Source: CBFDBF01 sp050287965
GTDB lineage: Bacteria; Pseudomonadota; Gammaproteobacteria; Chromatiales; Chromatiaceae
Assembly: GCA_050287965.1 (NCBI GenBank)
Contig: JBNKCX010000041.1
Coordinates: forward strand, 124,001-188,000
Length of the DNA: 64,000 nt
Reading direction: 5' to 3'
Part shown: piece by piece, positions 8,111 to 16,223 of the stretch
Layout: each line of letters opens with the position of its first letter
Position numbering within the stretch: position 1 is the stretch's first letter
Notes under the pieces: model-generated
The model's input: only the letters and a program-made list of their open reading frames with translations
Database searches by the model: none
Told to the model about the DNA's origin: nothing
Translations under genes and position numbers: made by a program

Positions 8111-10744
8111 CTACCCCTCTTTCTCCGCAATCCACCGCTCCAGTACCGGCACGAGATCCCGGCGTCCGAACGGTTTGGCGATGTAATCATCCATCCCTGC
8201 ATCGAGGCAGCGCTGACGATCGGACTCCATGGCATTTGCCGTGAGTGCAATGATCGGGACCCGCTGTTTTCCGGCTTTTTGTTCTTCTCTTCGAATCACC
8301 CTGGTGGCCTCATAACCGTCCAGTTCCGGCATCTGGCAATCCATGAATATGAGGTCAAAATCATCTTGCCGCCACTTTTCCAAGGCATCCTGCCCGTTTT
8401 CCGCGAGGATCACCTCCATCCCCATTTTCTGCAGCATCAGCGCCGCCACCTTCTGATTAACCAGTACATCCTCTGCCAACAACACCCTGCCGTCGAACTT
8501 CACCTTGAGATCGGACTCCCGTTTTTCAAAATATTCGGCAGGTTCATTGGTAGACCGCTGGTCAGCGGCGCCGGTGCGTAATCCGAGGATACCGGACAGT
8601 ACGCGATGCAGCACCTCGGAAAGCACCGGCTTGGTCAGAAAGGCGGAGAATCCCTGGGTCTTGTAATGCAGGGCGTCCTCTTTCTGGGCGCCGGAGGTCA
8701 ACAATACCAGAGGTAATCCCGCTAACGTTGCGTCTTTCTTGATCTCTCGAGCTAACTGTTCGCCATCCTGTATCGGCATAAAGTGGTCCAGTATTACCAG
8801 GTCAAAAGGACTGTTCGTCGCTGCTGCAGACCGCAGCTGCAGCATGGCTTGCTCACCGTTCTCAACCGCCTGCACCTCCATGCCGAAACTGTTGAGCTGC
8901 CCCTCCAGAACCTTTAGATTCACTCGGTTATCATCGACAATCAGAACCCGTACTCCGGTCAAGTCAGCTTGGGGCGCCGTTACAGGATCGGAACAAAGAG
9001 GAAGCTGCAGGGAAAAGTAAAAACGCGAACCCTTCCCGTGTGCACTCTCTACCTTGATCTCACCACCCATCAATTTCACCAGGTTACGACTTATGGCGAG
9101 CCCTAGACCGGTGCCGCCAAACTGTCGTGTTGGGGAGGTATCGACCTGGGTAAAGGACTCGAACAACCGCGCCTGATCCTCCGGTGATATACCGATACCC
9201 GTATCTTTGATCGTGACGTCCAGTCGTGCCTTCTCAGGCGTATCCATCTCTCCCCGAACATCAACGATCACGTGGCCTTTCTGCGTAAATTTGATAGCGT
9301 TACCTACCATGTTCATCAATACCTGGCGGATCCGTCTGGCGTCCCCCATTAACCTTTTCGGTGTACCCAGATGGTAATTCAGGATCAGATTCACCCCCTT
9401 CTCTTCAGCATTTGGCATCAACAACCGCACCACGTCATACACCGTCTGTTCCATGTCAAACGGCTCAGGCATCAATTCCAGCTTACCCGCTTCCACCTTG
9501 GAAAAATCCAGGATATCGTTGATGATGGCGAGCAGTGAGCGGCCGGAATCATGGATCGTCTCAACGTACTCCTTCTGTTTATCGTCAAGCCTGGTATCCC
9601 TAAGCAATTCCGCCATTCCCAGCACCCCGTTCATGGGGGTACGGATCTCATGACTCATGACCGCCAAAAATTCCGTTTTTGCTTTCGATGCGGCTTCCGC
9701 CTGTTGGTGCGCTTCGATCAGGGCCTGTTCAGCTTTCTTCCGTTCGGAAATATCCAGGCAGGTTCCGGTTACCCGTACCGGTCTGCCTGCAAAGTCCCGC
9801 GCCATAATCTTCCCGCGATCCAGAATCCACCGCCATTCCCCGGGCTCTTTCTCTACCCGGTACTCGGCCTGATAAAACGGAGTCCGCCCCTGAATATGCT
9901 CCTGAAAAAGCTGCTCTACCCGAGCCACATCGTCCTGATGAACCCTTTCTTTCCAGCGTTGAAAATCCGTGACCTGATCACCTGGGGGATAACCCTGCAT
10001 TCTCGCCCAACGCTCATTGAAAGTAATCTTCCCGTCCCGGATATTCATGTCCCAGAGTCCCTGGTCCGCCCCGGTGAGAGCCAATTCAAGCCGCCTCTCG
10101 CTCTCCTCCAGAAGTGTTTCCCGCCCATCACTCTCGATACGAAGGGCGATGTTTTGCATAGTCTTGTTGCAAAAGCGCCAGGCATTAAGGCTGATCATCG
10201 TGAGGAACAAAAGGGTCATTACCCCCAGCGCCAGAGAAAAGGTTGTTGCTTCGATGAACAACTGAAGCAGCAGCGGGCCCAGGGCCAGCGTCAGGAAGGT
10301 AAACACGGACTGCCACATCGGAGAGAGCGAGGTAACCGCGCCGGCGGATACACCGCCCAATACCAGGACGAGAAACGTCTGATACATAATGTCGTTGCTG
10401 GGAAAGAAGAATACTACCGCCAAACCCCACGCCGTTCCTGCCGCCAAAACACCGAAGAAGAAGCGATCCGCCCAGACCCCGGTCTGATCAAAAGCAGGCG
10501 CGGCACGACGATACTTCAGTACCAGGAATCCACGAAGGGCGGATATAAGGGAAATGCTGATCAACCATCCCGACAAAAGCCTGCGGTCCGTCACCGGCCA
10601 TAGAACGACGACGGTCAGGACCGACATTACCAGGGTCGCGAAGAGTGAGAACGGGAGGGCGTCGTATAGCAGTTGCGTCTGCTCGGATCTGACCCGCTGC
10701 GTCTGTTCTTTGTCGGTGGATTTATAGGGCTGAATGGGGTTCAT
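8111..10744 (-). CDS. hybrid sensor histidine kinase with PAS and two receiver domains
   Basis: Large membrane two-component hybrid of 877 residues. Order: six or so N-terminal membrane helices (about 30-190), a PAS fold (about 215-335, ending in the PAC motif GTCLDISERKKAE), HisKA with phospho-His near 365 (FLAVMSHEIRTPMNG), HATPase (N box NAIKF, G boxes DTGIGI and GGTGLGL), then receiver 1 (VLIVDD; Asp near 653) and receiver 2 (VLLAED; Asp near 802, FMDCQMPELDG). No Hpt domain or output partner is encoded nearby, so the signal must leave through a distant phosphotransfer protein. Start at ATG 10744 or the preceding TTG. The ligand is unknown. Confidence 0.92.
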   Translation of the reverse strand: MNPIQPYKSTDKEQTQRVRSEQTQLLYDALPFSLFATLVMSVLTVVVLWPVTDRRLLSGWLISISLISALRGFLVLKYRRAAPAFDQTGVWADRFFFGVLAAGTAWGLAVVFFFPSNDIMYQTFLVLVLGGVSAGAVTSLSPMWQSVFTFLTLALGPLLLQLFIEATTFSLALGVMTLLFLTMISLNAWRFCNKTMQNIALRIESDGRETLLEESERRLELALTGADQGLWDMNIRDGKITFNERWARMQGYPPGDQVTDFQRWKERVHQDDVARVEQLFQEHIQGRTPFYQAEYRVEKEPGEWRWILDRGKIMARDFAGRPVRVTGTCLDISERKKAEQALIEAHQQAEAASKAKTEFLAVMSHEIRTPMNGVLGMAELLRDTRLDDKQKEYVETIHDSGRSLLAIINDILDFSKVEAGKLELMPEPFDMEQTVYDVVRLLMPNAEEKGVNLILNYHLGTPKRLMGDARRIRQVLMNMVGNAIKFTQKGHVIVDVRGEMDTPEKARLDVTIKDTGIGISPEDQARLFESFTQVDTSPTRQFGGTGLGLAISRNLVKLMGGEIKVESAHGKGSRFYFSLQLPLCSDPVTAPQADLTGVRVLIVDDNRVNLKVLEGQLNSFGMEVQAVENGEQAMLQLRSAAATNSPFDLVILDHFMPIQDGEQLAREIKKDATLAGLPLVLLTSGAQKEDALHYKTQGFSAFLTKPVLSEVLHRVLSGILGLRTGAADQRSTNEPAEYFEKRESDLKVKFDGRVLLAEDVLVNQKVAALMLQKMGMEVILAENGQDALEKWRQDDFDLIFMDCQMPELDGYEATRVIRREEQKAGKQRVPIIALTANAMESDRQRCLDAGMDDYIAKPFGRRDLVPVLERWIAEKEG

Positions 10745-11045
10745 CAACTTCGTATAACGCTATTCCGGTTAACGTCTCTTACCCCACCAGGGGCATTGTC
10801 TATACAAATAGAATATCGTCTCCGGAGGGGGATTCCTTTAACTCCGGGCCTTTCCTGGAGGGGATCGACGGCACGACCTGGCTATGATCAGGCAGGGCGC
10901 GGGAGCAGGCAGGGTACATAAGGAACCCTTCTTCGTCCACCACCCGCCGAGCAGGGAATATAACCAGGGCCCCTGGAAGGGGCCCGAGTACGCTGATTAA
11001 TACACTTGAGGAGCCGCTCGCTACCTGCCGTCCGGTCTCCAACGC
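10745..11045. other. non-coding spacer between sensor kinase and small membrane protein
   Basis: About 300 bases without a convincing gene. A GC hairpin, GGGCCCCT (10967-10974) / AGGGGCCC (10978-10985) with a 3-base loop, lies about 60 bases downstream of the small membrane protein's stop. It could act as that gene's transcription end, though no T-run follows. Short open frames here lack ribosome sites and recognisable sequence. Confidence 0.4.
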
Positions 11046-11270
11046 CTATATATGGCGATAACGACGCGACAATGTGTGCAACAGCCAAGCTACGGCCGAC
11101 ACCCCCGTCAGTGCGACCATAGCCGCCATTCCCAACAGTGCGAGATACCAGAAATAGACCAGCAGAGGCAATTCCAGAATTCCGCCCAGCGCGGTCAGAC
11201 AAAAAGAACCCATAATTACAGCGGAAATCACCAGGGTGGATTTCTTCAGCCCTTCACTTGTATGGTTCAT
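11046..11270 (-). CDS. small two-helix membrane protein, 74 aa
   Basis: No family recognised. The protein has two hydrophobic segments, about residues 12-34 and 40-65, separated by a short polar turn, then a basic tail (HTLSRRYRHI), which predicts cytoplasmic termini. A near-perfect ribosome site AAGGAGGTG lies six bases before the ATG, strongly supporting it as real despite its size. It is followed at a distance by the sensor kinase gene and preceded by the octaheme cytochrome c gene, all leftward. A small accessory subunit of that redox module is possible but unproven. Confidence 0.7.
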   Translation of the reverse strand: MNHTSEGLKKSTLVISAVIMGSFCLTALGGILELPLLVYFWYLALLGMAAMVALTGVSAVAWLLHTLSRRYRHI

Positions 11271-11594
11271 GACGCACCTCCTTGGATCGGTTAATAAGTT
11301 TCATCGATTTAAGTTGTTTCTCTATCCTGAGAGAACGTCTCCTCGGTCGATGATCCGGCACGTTTATCAAATACGAGATACATCCTTTTGCCGTTTACCG
11401 ATAGCTTATACGGAGGTTATGAAACCAAGCTGAATAGGAACGAACAAATCCCGCGCATTCAGTAGGGGATGAAGATCGATCCTGCATTGCAGCAGGACAT
11501 CAGACGTTTACTCAAGAGTTCTACATGCGCTGGATTGGTCGTGCGGAAGGAGTGGAAGAGAGATATGGATCAATCAGAACAGGCGTCTCACAAC
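11271..11594. other. spacer upstream of small membrane protein gene
   Basis: 324 bases, AT-richer than the flanks, between the stop of the cytochrome c gene and the start of the small membrane protein. It probably carries the latter's promoter. A rightward open frame starting ATG at 11469 has a plausible first 40 codons but runs on antisense through the cytochrome tail, so I did not call it. Confidence 0.35.
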
Positions 11595-12404
11595 TCAATC
11601 ATCATCGTCATCGTCGTCGTCATGGTGACGCCGGTAGTGCTCTTCGCGCCCATCTCGAGACTCATCACTCCGGGAGCGATAGGTGTCCGTATCACGGGAA
11701 CGCCAACGCCTTTTCGCCTCATCTTCGTCTCCGCTACGATGACACTCAACACAATTCTCGTAATCGTAGATCCCCTCTTCCCTATGTTCTCCACGAATTT
11801 TGGAACGGGAATGTTCGTGACAGCCATAACAGGTGTAATCGTTATAGTCATTGTTGATATGGCAGGACTCGCAATCTGACTTGTGGTGACGATCAAACCT
11901 GAAATAGTCATCATGACGGAATGTCGCGGGCTTCCAGCCATCGACCGTATGGCATTGGCTGCAATTACCGCTGATTTTGCGGTGCAGGGAATCCTCAGGA
12001 TTCGCATGACAGCCCTCACACCGGCTGTAAACGGATTGCGCAATCAATTCATGGGAGAAATTACTGATGGGACGAAAAGCCATTACACCGTTGTGATCAC
12101 TATGACAGGCCACACAATCCTCTTCGACCAGTTTCTGATGAAACGCCACGTTCTTTTTCTCGCCGCTGATCGGTATGCCATCGGTGGTTTTAAGCCCGAT
12201 ATCATCGACTTTATGACAGGTTACGCATTTCTCCGGCGTGCTGCCGAAGAAAGGAGTATGGCAGGCAAAACAGTCATCGGCGATCTCTTCATGGGCCTGG
12301 ATCGGCTTACCCGGACTGATCATGAAATTTGGTACCGCAAAAGCCAAAGCGATAAGTATCACCAGGTTCAATGAAACGATCAGCAATAGATTCTTATACT
12401 TCAT
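11595..12404 (-). CDS. membrane-anchored octaheme c-type cytochrome with poly-Asp tail
   Basis: 269 residues. An N-terminal membrane anchor (about 5-25) is followed by eight CxxCH heme-binding motifs: CFACH, CVTCH, CVACH, CEGCH, CSQCH, CESCH, CYGCH, CVECH. Additional scattered His residues (for example DRHHK) could be distal ligands. The arrangement resembles the cytochrome c3/class III superfamily. The last about 45 residues are a low-complexity Arg/Asp/Glu/Ser/His tail that ends in eight consecutive Asp. Its ATG overlaps the stop of the membrane cytochrome b-like gene (ATGA), so the two are translationally coupled. Likely role: periplasmic electron transfer, taking electrons from the quinone pool through the partner. 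Terminal acceptor or donor unknown. Confidence 0.85.
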   Translation of the reverse strand: MKYKNLLLIVSLNLVILIALAFAVPNFMISPGKPIQAHEEIADDCFACHTPFFGSTPEKCVTCHKVDDIGLKTTDGIPISGEKKNVAFHQKLVEEDCVACHSDHNGVMAFRPISNFSHELIAQSVYSRCEGCHANPEDSLHRKISGNCSQCHTVDGWKPATFRHDDYFRFDRHHKSDCESCHINNDYNDYTCYGCHEHSRSKIRGEHREEGIYDYENCVECHRSGDEDEAKRRWRSRDTDTYRSRSDESRDGREEHYRRHHDDDDDDDD

Positions 12405-12979
12405 TGCCATTGCCAGAAGAGAAAGATACTCAGAATGTGCGCCAGGCCAAGAACTACAAAGGCGAGAGTGATCGGCAGATGCACCACACGCCACTGCTTC
12501 ATCACCTCCACCGTCGTTGCATCCCAGAAGAGCTGTTGTTCAATCGCCTCCGCCGTCATTCCCTGTGCCCGGTAGTTGGCCTGCTTCTCCGACAGCAAAC
12601 GCCTGGATCTGTCCAACAGGTACTTGCCGGTCATACCACTGATCACATTCACCAGCATGGCGACCAGTGCCAACCAGGGGAGCACGGCATAGATATGAAT
12701 GCCCGCATGCACCAGAACCATCAGCGCTCCCACCAAGGTCAGGGTTTCGTGTAGAAACAGCAGGTGTTTCGGTTTCCCGAATTCGATTTTCTTGCGTTTA
12801 CGCAGCGAATATAGAAATGAGACGAGAATCAGCAGGGTGCCGGGGATGCCCAACCAACGGCCGATCCAGACCAGGTCCAGCAGATGCAGCAACCCGTCGA
12901 ATATCAACGCGCCCAGTATCAGCCCGAAAAAAAGCAAAAGAAACGGTAAAACCTGTCTTCGAAGAATCGAGCGTTCCAT
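12401..12979 (-). CDS. four-helix membrane cytochrome b-type protein (b561-like)
   Basis: 192 residues with four to five predicted membrane helices. Histidines sit inside or at helix ends where b-heme ligands would be: KHLLFLHET, MVLVHAGIHIY, VVHLPITLAF and LGLAHILSI. A basic cytoplasmic loop (SLRKRKKIEF) follows helix 2, and a charged periplasmic or cytoplasmic loop with DRSRRLLSEKQANYRAQG lies before the last helix. First gene of a two-gene unit with the octaheme cytochrome c. By analogy with other b/c pairs it should pass electrons between quinol and the multiheme subunit. The exact family was not recognised. Confidence 0.7.
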   Translation of the reverse strand: MERSILRRQVLPFLLLFFGLILGALIFDGLLHLLDLVWIGRWLGIPGTLLILVSFLYSLRKRKKIEFGKPKHLLFLHETLTLVGALMVLVHAGIHIYAVLPWLALVAMLVNVISGMTGKYLLDRSRRLLSEKQANYRAQGMTAEAIEQQLFWDATTVEVMKQWRVVHLPITLAFVVLGLAHILSIFLFWQWQ

Positions 12980-13224
12980 GAAATCTCTCTATAGTGCCGG
13001 TTTCAGATCACTCTTCAGCCGACTCACGCATTGCATCCTGCCGGAATTAATCCATTGCGGGTCAACGTATCCGTTGCCATTACTGCTTCCTCCGGTTTGC
13101 GACCACCCTGACTGAGTCGGATAGCCCGATGCTAAACGAGTTACATGAAATCAAACTGAAAATATCGGCCGGGTGACGGCGATTTGTCTTTTGAAATGCC
13201 GATCACGGAGAGCGGCGCTGATTA

Positions 13225-15240
13225 CTACCCTTCCTCGCGGAGCAGAGAATCCAGACCGGCCTCATCCAGCACGGCTATACCGAGTTCCTTCGCCTTATCC
13301 AGCTTGGAACCGGCCTCGGCTCCGGCAATCACATAATCGGTCTTTTGGGAGACGCTGCCCGTCACCTTGGCGCCCAGGGCCTGAAGCTGGTCCTTTATCT
13401 CCTGCCGGGGACGACTGAGGGTACCGGTAAGAACGAAGGTCTTTCCGGCCAATGTTGAAACCCCGGGCCTCTCGTCCTGTTCCCACTGGATCCCGGCGCG
13501 CGCTAGCCGATCTATAACCTGCCGATTGTGGGGCTGGCGGAAAAAGGTAACGATGTGCTCCGCCACGATCGGACCCACATCCGGAACCTGCTGCAGATCT
13601 TCTTCATCCGCCTGCTGTAGCCGCTGCAGATCGCCGTAATGCAGGGCCAGCGCCCGAGCCGTAGCCTCTCCCACCTCCCGGATCCCCAGGGCGTATAGAA
13701 ACCGCGCCATGGTGGTTCTTTTGCTTTTTTCGAGGGCTTTAGTAAGGTTGTCGGCGGATTTCTCTCCCATGCGCTCAAGTCCGGCCAGTTGCGCCCGGGT
13801 CAGGTGAAAAAGATCGGATGGATCCTCAACCAGACCTTCGTCCACCAGTTGCTCCACAAGCTTATCCCCCAGACCCTCTATGTCCAGGGCACGCCTGGAG
13901 GCAAAGTGTTTGATGGATTCCTTGCGCTGTGCCGGACAGAAAAGACCGCCGCTGCAGCGGGTGACGGCCTCGTCGCTATCCCGTATCACCTCGGAACCGC
14001 ATATGGGGCAGCGATCGGGCATCCGAAATTCCATAGTCTTTTTCGGCCTGCGGTCCGGAACAATCCTGACCACCTGAGGAATCACGTCCCCGGCCCTGCG
14101 GATAATGACTGTGTCCCCCACCCGGATATCCTTGCGCCGAATCTCGTCGGCATTGTGTAAAGTGGCATTGGTAACGGTTACTCCGGCCACGTTTACCGGC
14201 TCCAGCCGTGCCACCGGTGTCAGCGCCCCGGTGCGACCGACCTGCACGTCGATGGCCAACAGCCGGGTCATCTCCTCCTGAGCAGGAAACTTATGCGCTA
14301 TCGCCCAACGGGGGGCGCGGGAAACGAAGCCGAGGCGTTCCTGAAGATCCAAACGGTCCACCTTAAAAACCACGCCGTCTATGTCGTAGTCGAGGCTGTT
14401 CCGGCGTTCCAGCAGATCGCGATAATAAGCAAGACATCCCTCGAGTCCGACCACCCGCTGCAGCTCAGGTGAGATCCGCAGCCCCCAGCCGGCCAGAATC
14501 TTCATACCCTCGTTGTGGGTCGCAGCCAGCGCGCCGCCGGAAATGTCGCCGAACCCGTAACAGAAGAATGCCAGGGGCCGGGATGCTGTCACGCCGGAGT
14601 CGAGCTGGCGTAAGGACCCGGCGGCGGCGTTGCGGGGATTAGCGAACTCCTTCTCTCCTTCTGCCTGCGCCCGTGCATTCAACGCCTCGAACCCGGCCTT
14701 GGGCATATAGACTTCGCCTCGTACCTCTAGAATCTCCGGCCAACCGACGCCGATCAGACGTAGCGGCACCGATGGGATGGTACGGACATTCAGGGTTACA
14801 TCTTCGCCCTGGCTACCGTCACCACGGGTGGCAGCCTGCACAAACACCCCTTGTTCATAGCGCAGGTTTATCGCCAGACCGTCCAACTTCGGTTCGGCGG
14901 CATACTCAATCTCTCGATCGCTCCGCAGCCGCTCCCGTACCCTTCGATCGAACTCCGCCATCTCCTGCTCTGTCAGGGCGTTCGCCAGCGACAACATGGG
15001 CACTTGATGCCGCACCTCCGGAAACATTTTCAGGGGTGCCGCCCCTACCCGCTGGGTAGGTGAGTCAGTGGTAATCAGTTCCGGATGTTGGCTCTCAAGG
15101 TCCTGGAGTTCCCGCAGTAGACGGTCGTATTCGCTGTCCGGAATCTCCGGATCATCCAGCACGTAATATCGGTAGTTGTGATAATTGATCTCTTCCCGCA
15201 GTTTTGCCGCCCGTTGCGGCACGGGGATGGATTTACTCAT
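13225..15240 (-). CDS. ligA: NAD-dependent DNA ligase LigA
   Basis: Replicative DNA ligase of 671 residues, full length for the family. Domain Ia (HNYRYYVLDDPEIPDSEYD) precedes the nucleotidyl-transfer domain with the adenylated Lys118 in AEPKLDG. An OB fold follows, then a four-cysteine zinc finger (CPICG ... C ... FCPAQ, about 407-430), HhH repeats and a C-terminal BRCT domain (about 590-670). It seals nicks using NAD as AMP donor. The ATG overlaps the zipA stop by four bases; the order smc-zipA-ligA on one strand is a classic gammaproteobacterial arrangement. Confidence 0.97.
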   Translation of the reverse strand: MSKSIPVPQRAAKLREEINYHNYRYYVLDDPEIPDSEYDRLLRELQDLESQHPELITTDSPTQRVGAAPLKMFPEVRHQVPMLSLANALTEQEMAEFDRRVRERLRSDREIEYAAEPKLDGLAINLRYEQGVFVQAATRGDGSQGEDVTLNVRTIPSVPLRLIGVGWPEILEVRGEVYMPKAGFEALNARAQAEGEKEFANPRNAAAGSLRQLDSGVTASRPLAFFCYGFGDISGGALAATHNEGMKILAGWGLRISPELQRVVGLEGCLAYYRDLLERRNSLDYDIDGVVFKVDRLDLQERLGFVSRAPRWAIAHKFPAQEEMTRLLAIDVQVGRTGALTPVARLEPVNVAGVTVTNATLHNADEIRRKDIRVGDTVIIRRAGDVIPQVVRIVPDRRPKKTMEFRMPDRCPICGSEVIRDSDEAVTRCSGGLFCPAQRKESIKHFASRRALDIEGLGDKLVEQLVDEGLVEDPSDLFHLTRAQLAGLERMGEKSADNLTKALEKSKRTTMARFLYALGIREVGEATARALALHYGDLQRLQQADEEDLQQVPDVGPIVAEHIVTFFRQPHNRQVIDRLARAGIQWEQDERPGVSTLAGKTFVLTGTLSRPRQEIKDQLQALGAKVTGSVSQKTDYVIAGAEAGSKLDKAKELGIAVLDEAGLDSLLREEG

Positions 15241-16097
15241 CGTGCGCTTTTTGCCAACTGCAGTTTGCGGTGAAACTCCTGAATCTCTTCCCGCATGTGT
15301 TCGATGGTCTGTTTGCTGAGATCGCTGTGGCTTTGGTCCTGCAACTCTCCATCCAGGAGGGTGGCCAGTCGCTCCGCGGTATGCAGCATCTCGGAGAAGA
15401 TGCTCAGACCGTCCTTTGGTCCCGGCAACAAGGTAAAAAGCACCAGGCCCGGCGTAACAAAATCTTCCATCTGACTCGGAGAGAACGTGCCCGGTTCCAC
15501 CAGGTTTGCCATGCTGAAGAGGGGACCTTTTTGCGGGTCCTCAACGTTGGGGAAATGATAGATATCCATATCACCGAACTGCAATCCCACCTCGGAGATC
15601 GCATAAAGGATCTCCTGCCCCGGAAAGTTCCCTTCACGCGGCACCACGTTCAACTGGATAAGCTTGGTCGGAAGTGGTTTCTTCTCAAAAACAGCCGGCT
15701 TCTCGGCCGGCTCCAAGTTTAAAAACGGGAAAGAAAACTGCTCGATATCACGGCGAATTCCCCGCTTCTTGCCTTTCTCTTCCTTGACCAGGTCGCCGAG
15801 TCGTTCCAGATCCTGATCCACGGCCCCTGCTCGCGGGGTAACTGCCGGAGTTTCTTCTTCCGGGGTGGTTTCCGGTTCCTCCTCGGAAGAATCATCCTCG
15901 GGAGGTGTATCCGGGGCCCACAACGGTTCCCTGTTATGGAATGAGGGGGTTGCGGTACCTGTGACCGTATCGTCCTGATAGCGTGTAGCGGTATCACCCC
16001 GCTCCTTGCCCTGTTTATATCTATCGGCAAGATAGATTCCCAGGATCAGCGCCAGGCCGGCGAGAAACAGGATGAGACGGAGAATGTCGGCTTCCAT
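15237..16097 (-). CDS. zipA: cell division protein ZipA
   Basis: FtsZ-tethering division protein of 286 residues. The N-terminal membrane anchor (ILRLILFLAGLALILGIYL) is followed by a short basic stretch and a long Pro/Glu/Asp/Thr linker (about 35-130). The C-terminal ZipA FtsZ-binding domain (about 140-280) contains QLNVVPREG and GLVLFTLLPGP. Confined to Gammaproteobacteria, so it is a strong taxonomic marker here. The ATG at 16097 puts the anchor directly at the N-terminus; a TTG six codons upstream is possible. Coupled to ligA. Confidence 0.94.
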   Translation of the reverse strand: MEADILRLILFLAGLALILGIYLADRYKQGKERGDTATRYQDDTVTGTATPSFHNREPLWAPDTPPEDDSSEEEPETTPEEETPAVTPRAGAVDQDLERLGDLVKEEKGKKRGIRRDIEQFSFPFLNLEPAEKPAVFEKKPLPTKLIQLNVVPREGNFPGQEILYAISEVGLQFGDMDIYHFPNVEDPQKGPLFSMANLVEPGTFSPSQMEDFVTPGLVLFTLLPGPKDGLSIFSEMLHTAERLATLLDGELQDQSHSDLSKQTIEHMREEIQEFHRKLQLAKSAR

Positions 16098-16223
16098 AGT
16101 TATAGTCTGCGACAAGCGATAAGCCGCGCTTCCACGGCGTTTAAAGCTATTATACGCCAGGATTCAATAAGAACTCTCGGCGTAATCCGCATCTCGGCCG
16201 TCAAAGGCATGTTCAGAGGTTCC

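Noticed and set aside
9551..10603. 350-codon open frame opposite the sensor kinase
   Set aside because: Antisense to PAS/kinase/membrane regions with clear motifs.
10800..11042. 80-codon leftward frame between sensor kinase and small membrane protein
   Set aside because: No ribosome site, no recognisable sequence, mixed composition; more likely chance in a GC-rich spacer.
11580..11640. Repeated GAT/GAC triplets, possible simple repeat or CRISPR-like pattern
   Set aside because: They are the in-frame poly-Asp codons of the cytochrome tail; no spacer-repeat structure. No CRISPR array was seen anywhere.
11469..11879. Rightward frame whose first 40 codons lie in a spacer
   Set aside because: Most of it is antisense to the cytochrome c tail (the Ile/Val run is the poly-Asp tail read backwards); no ribosome site.
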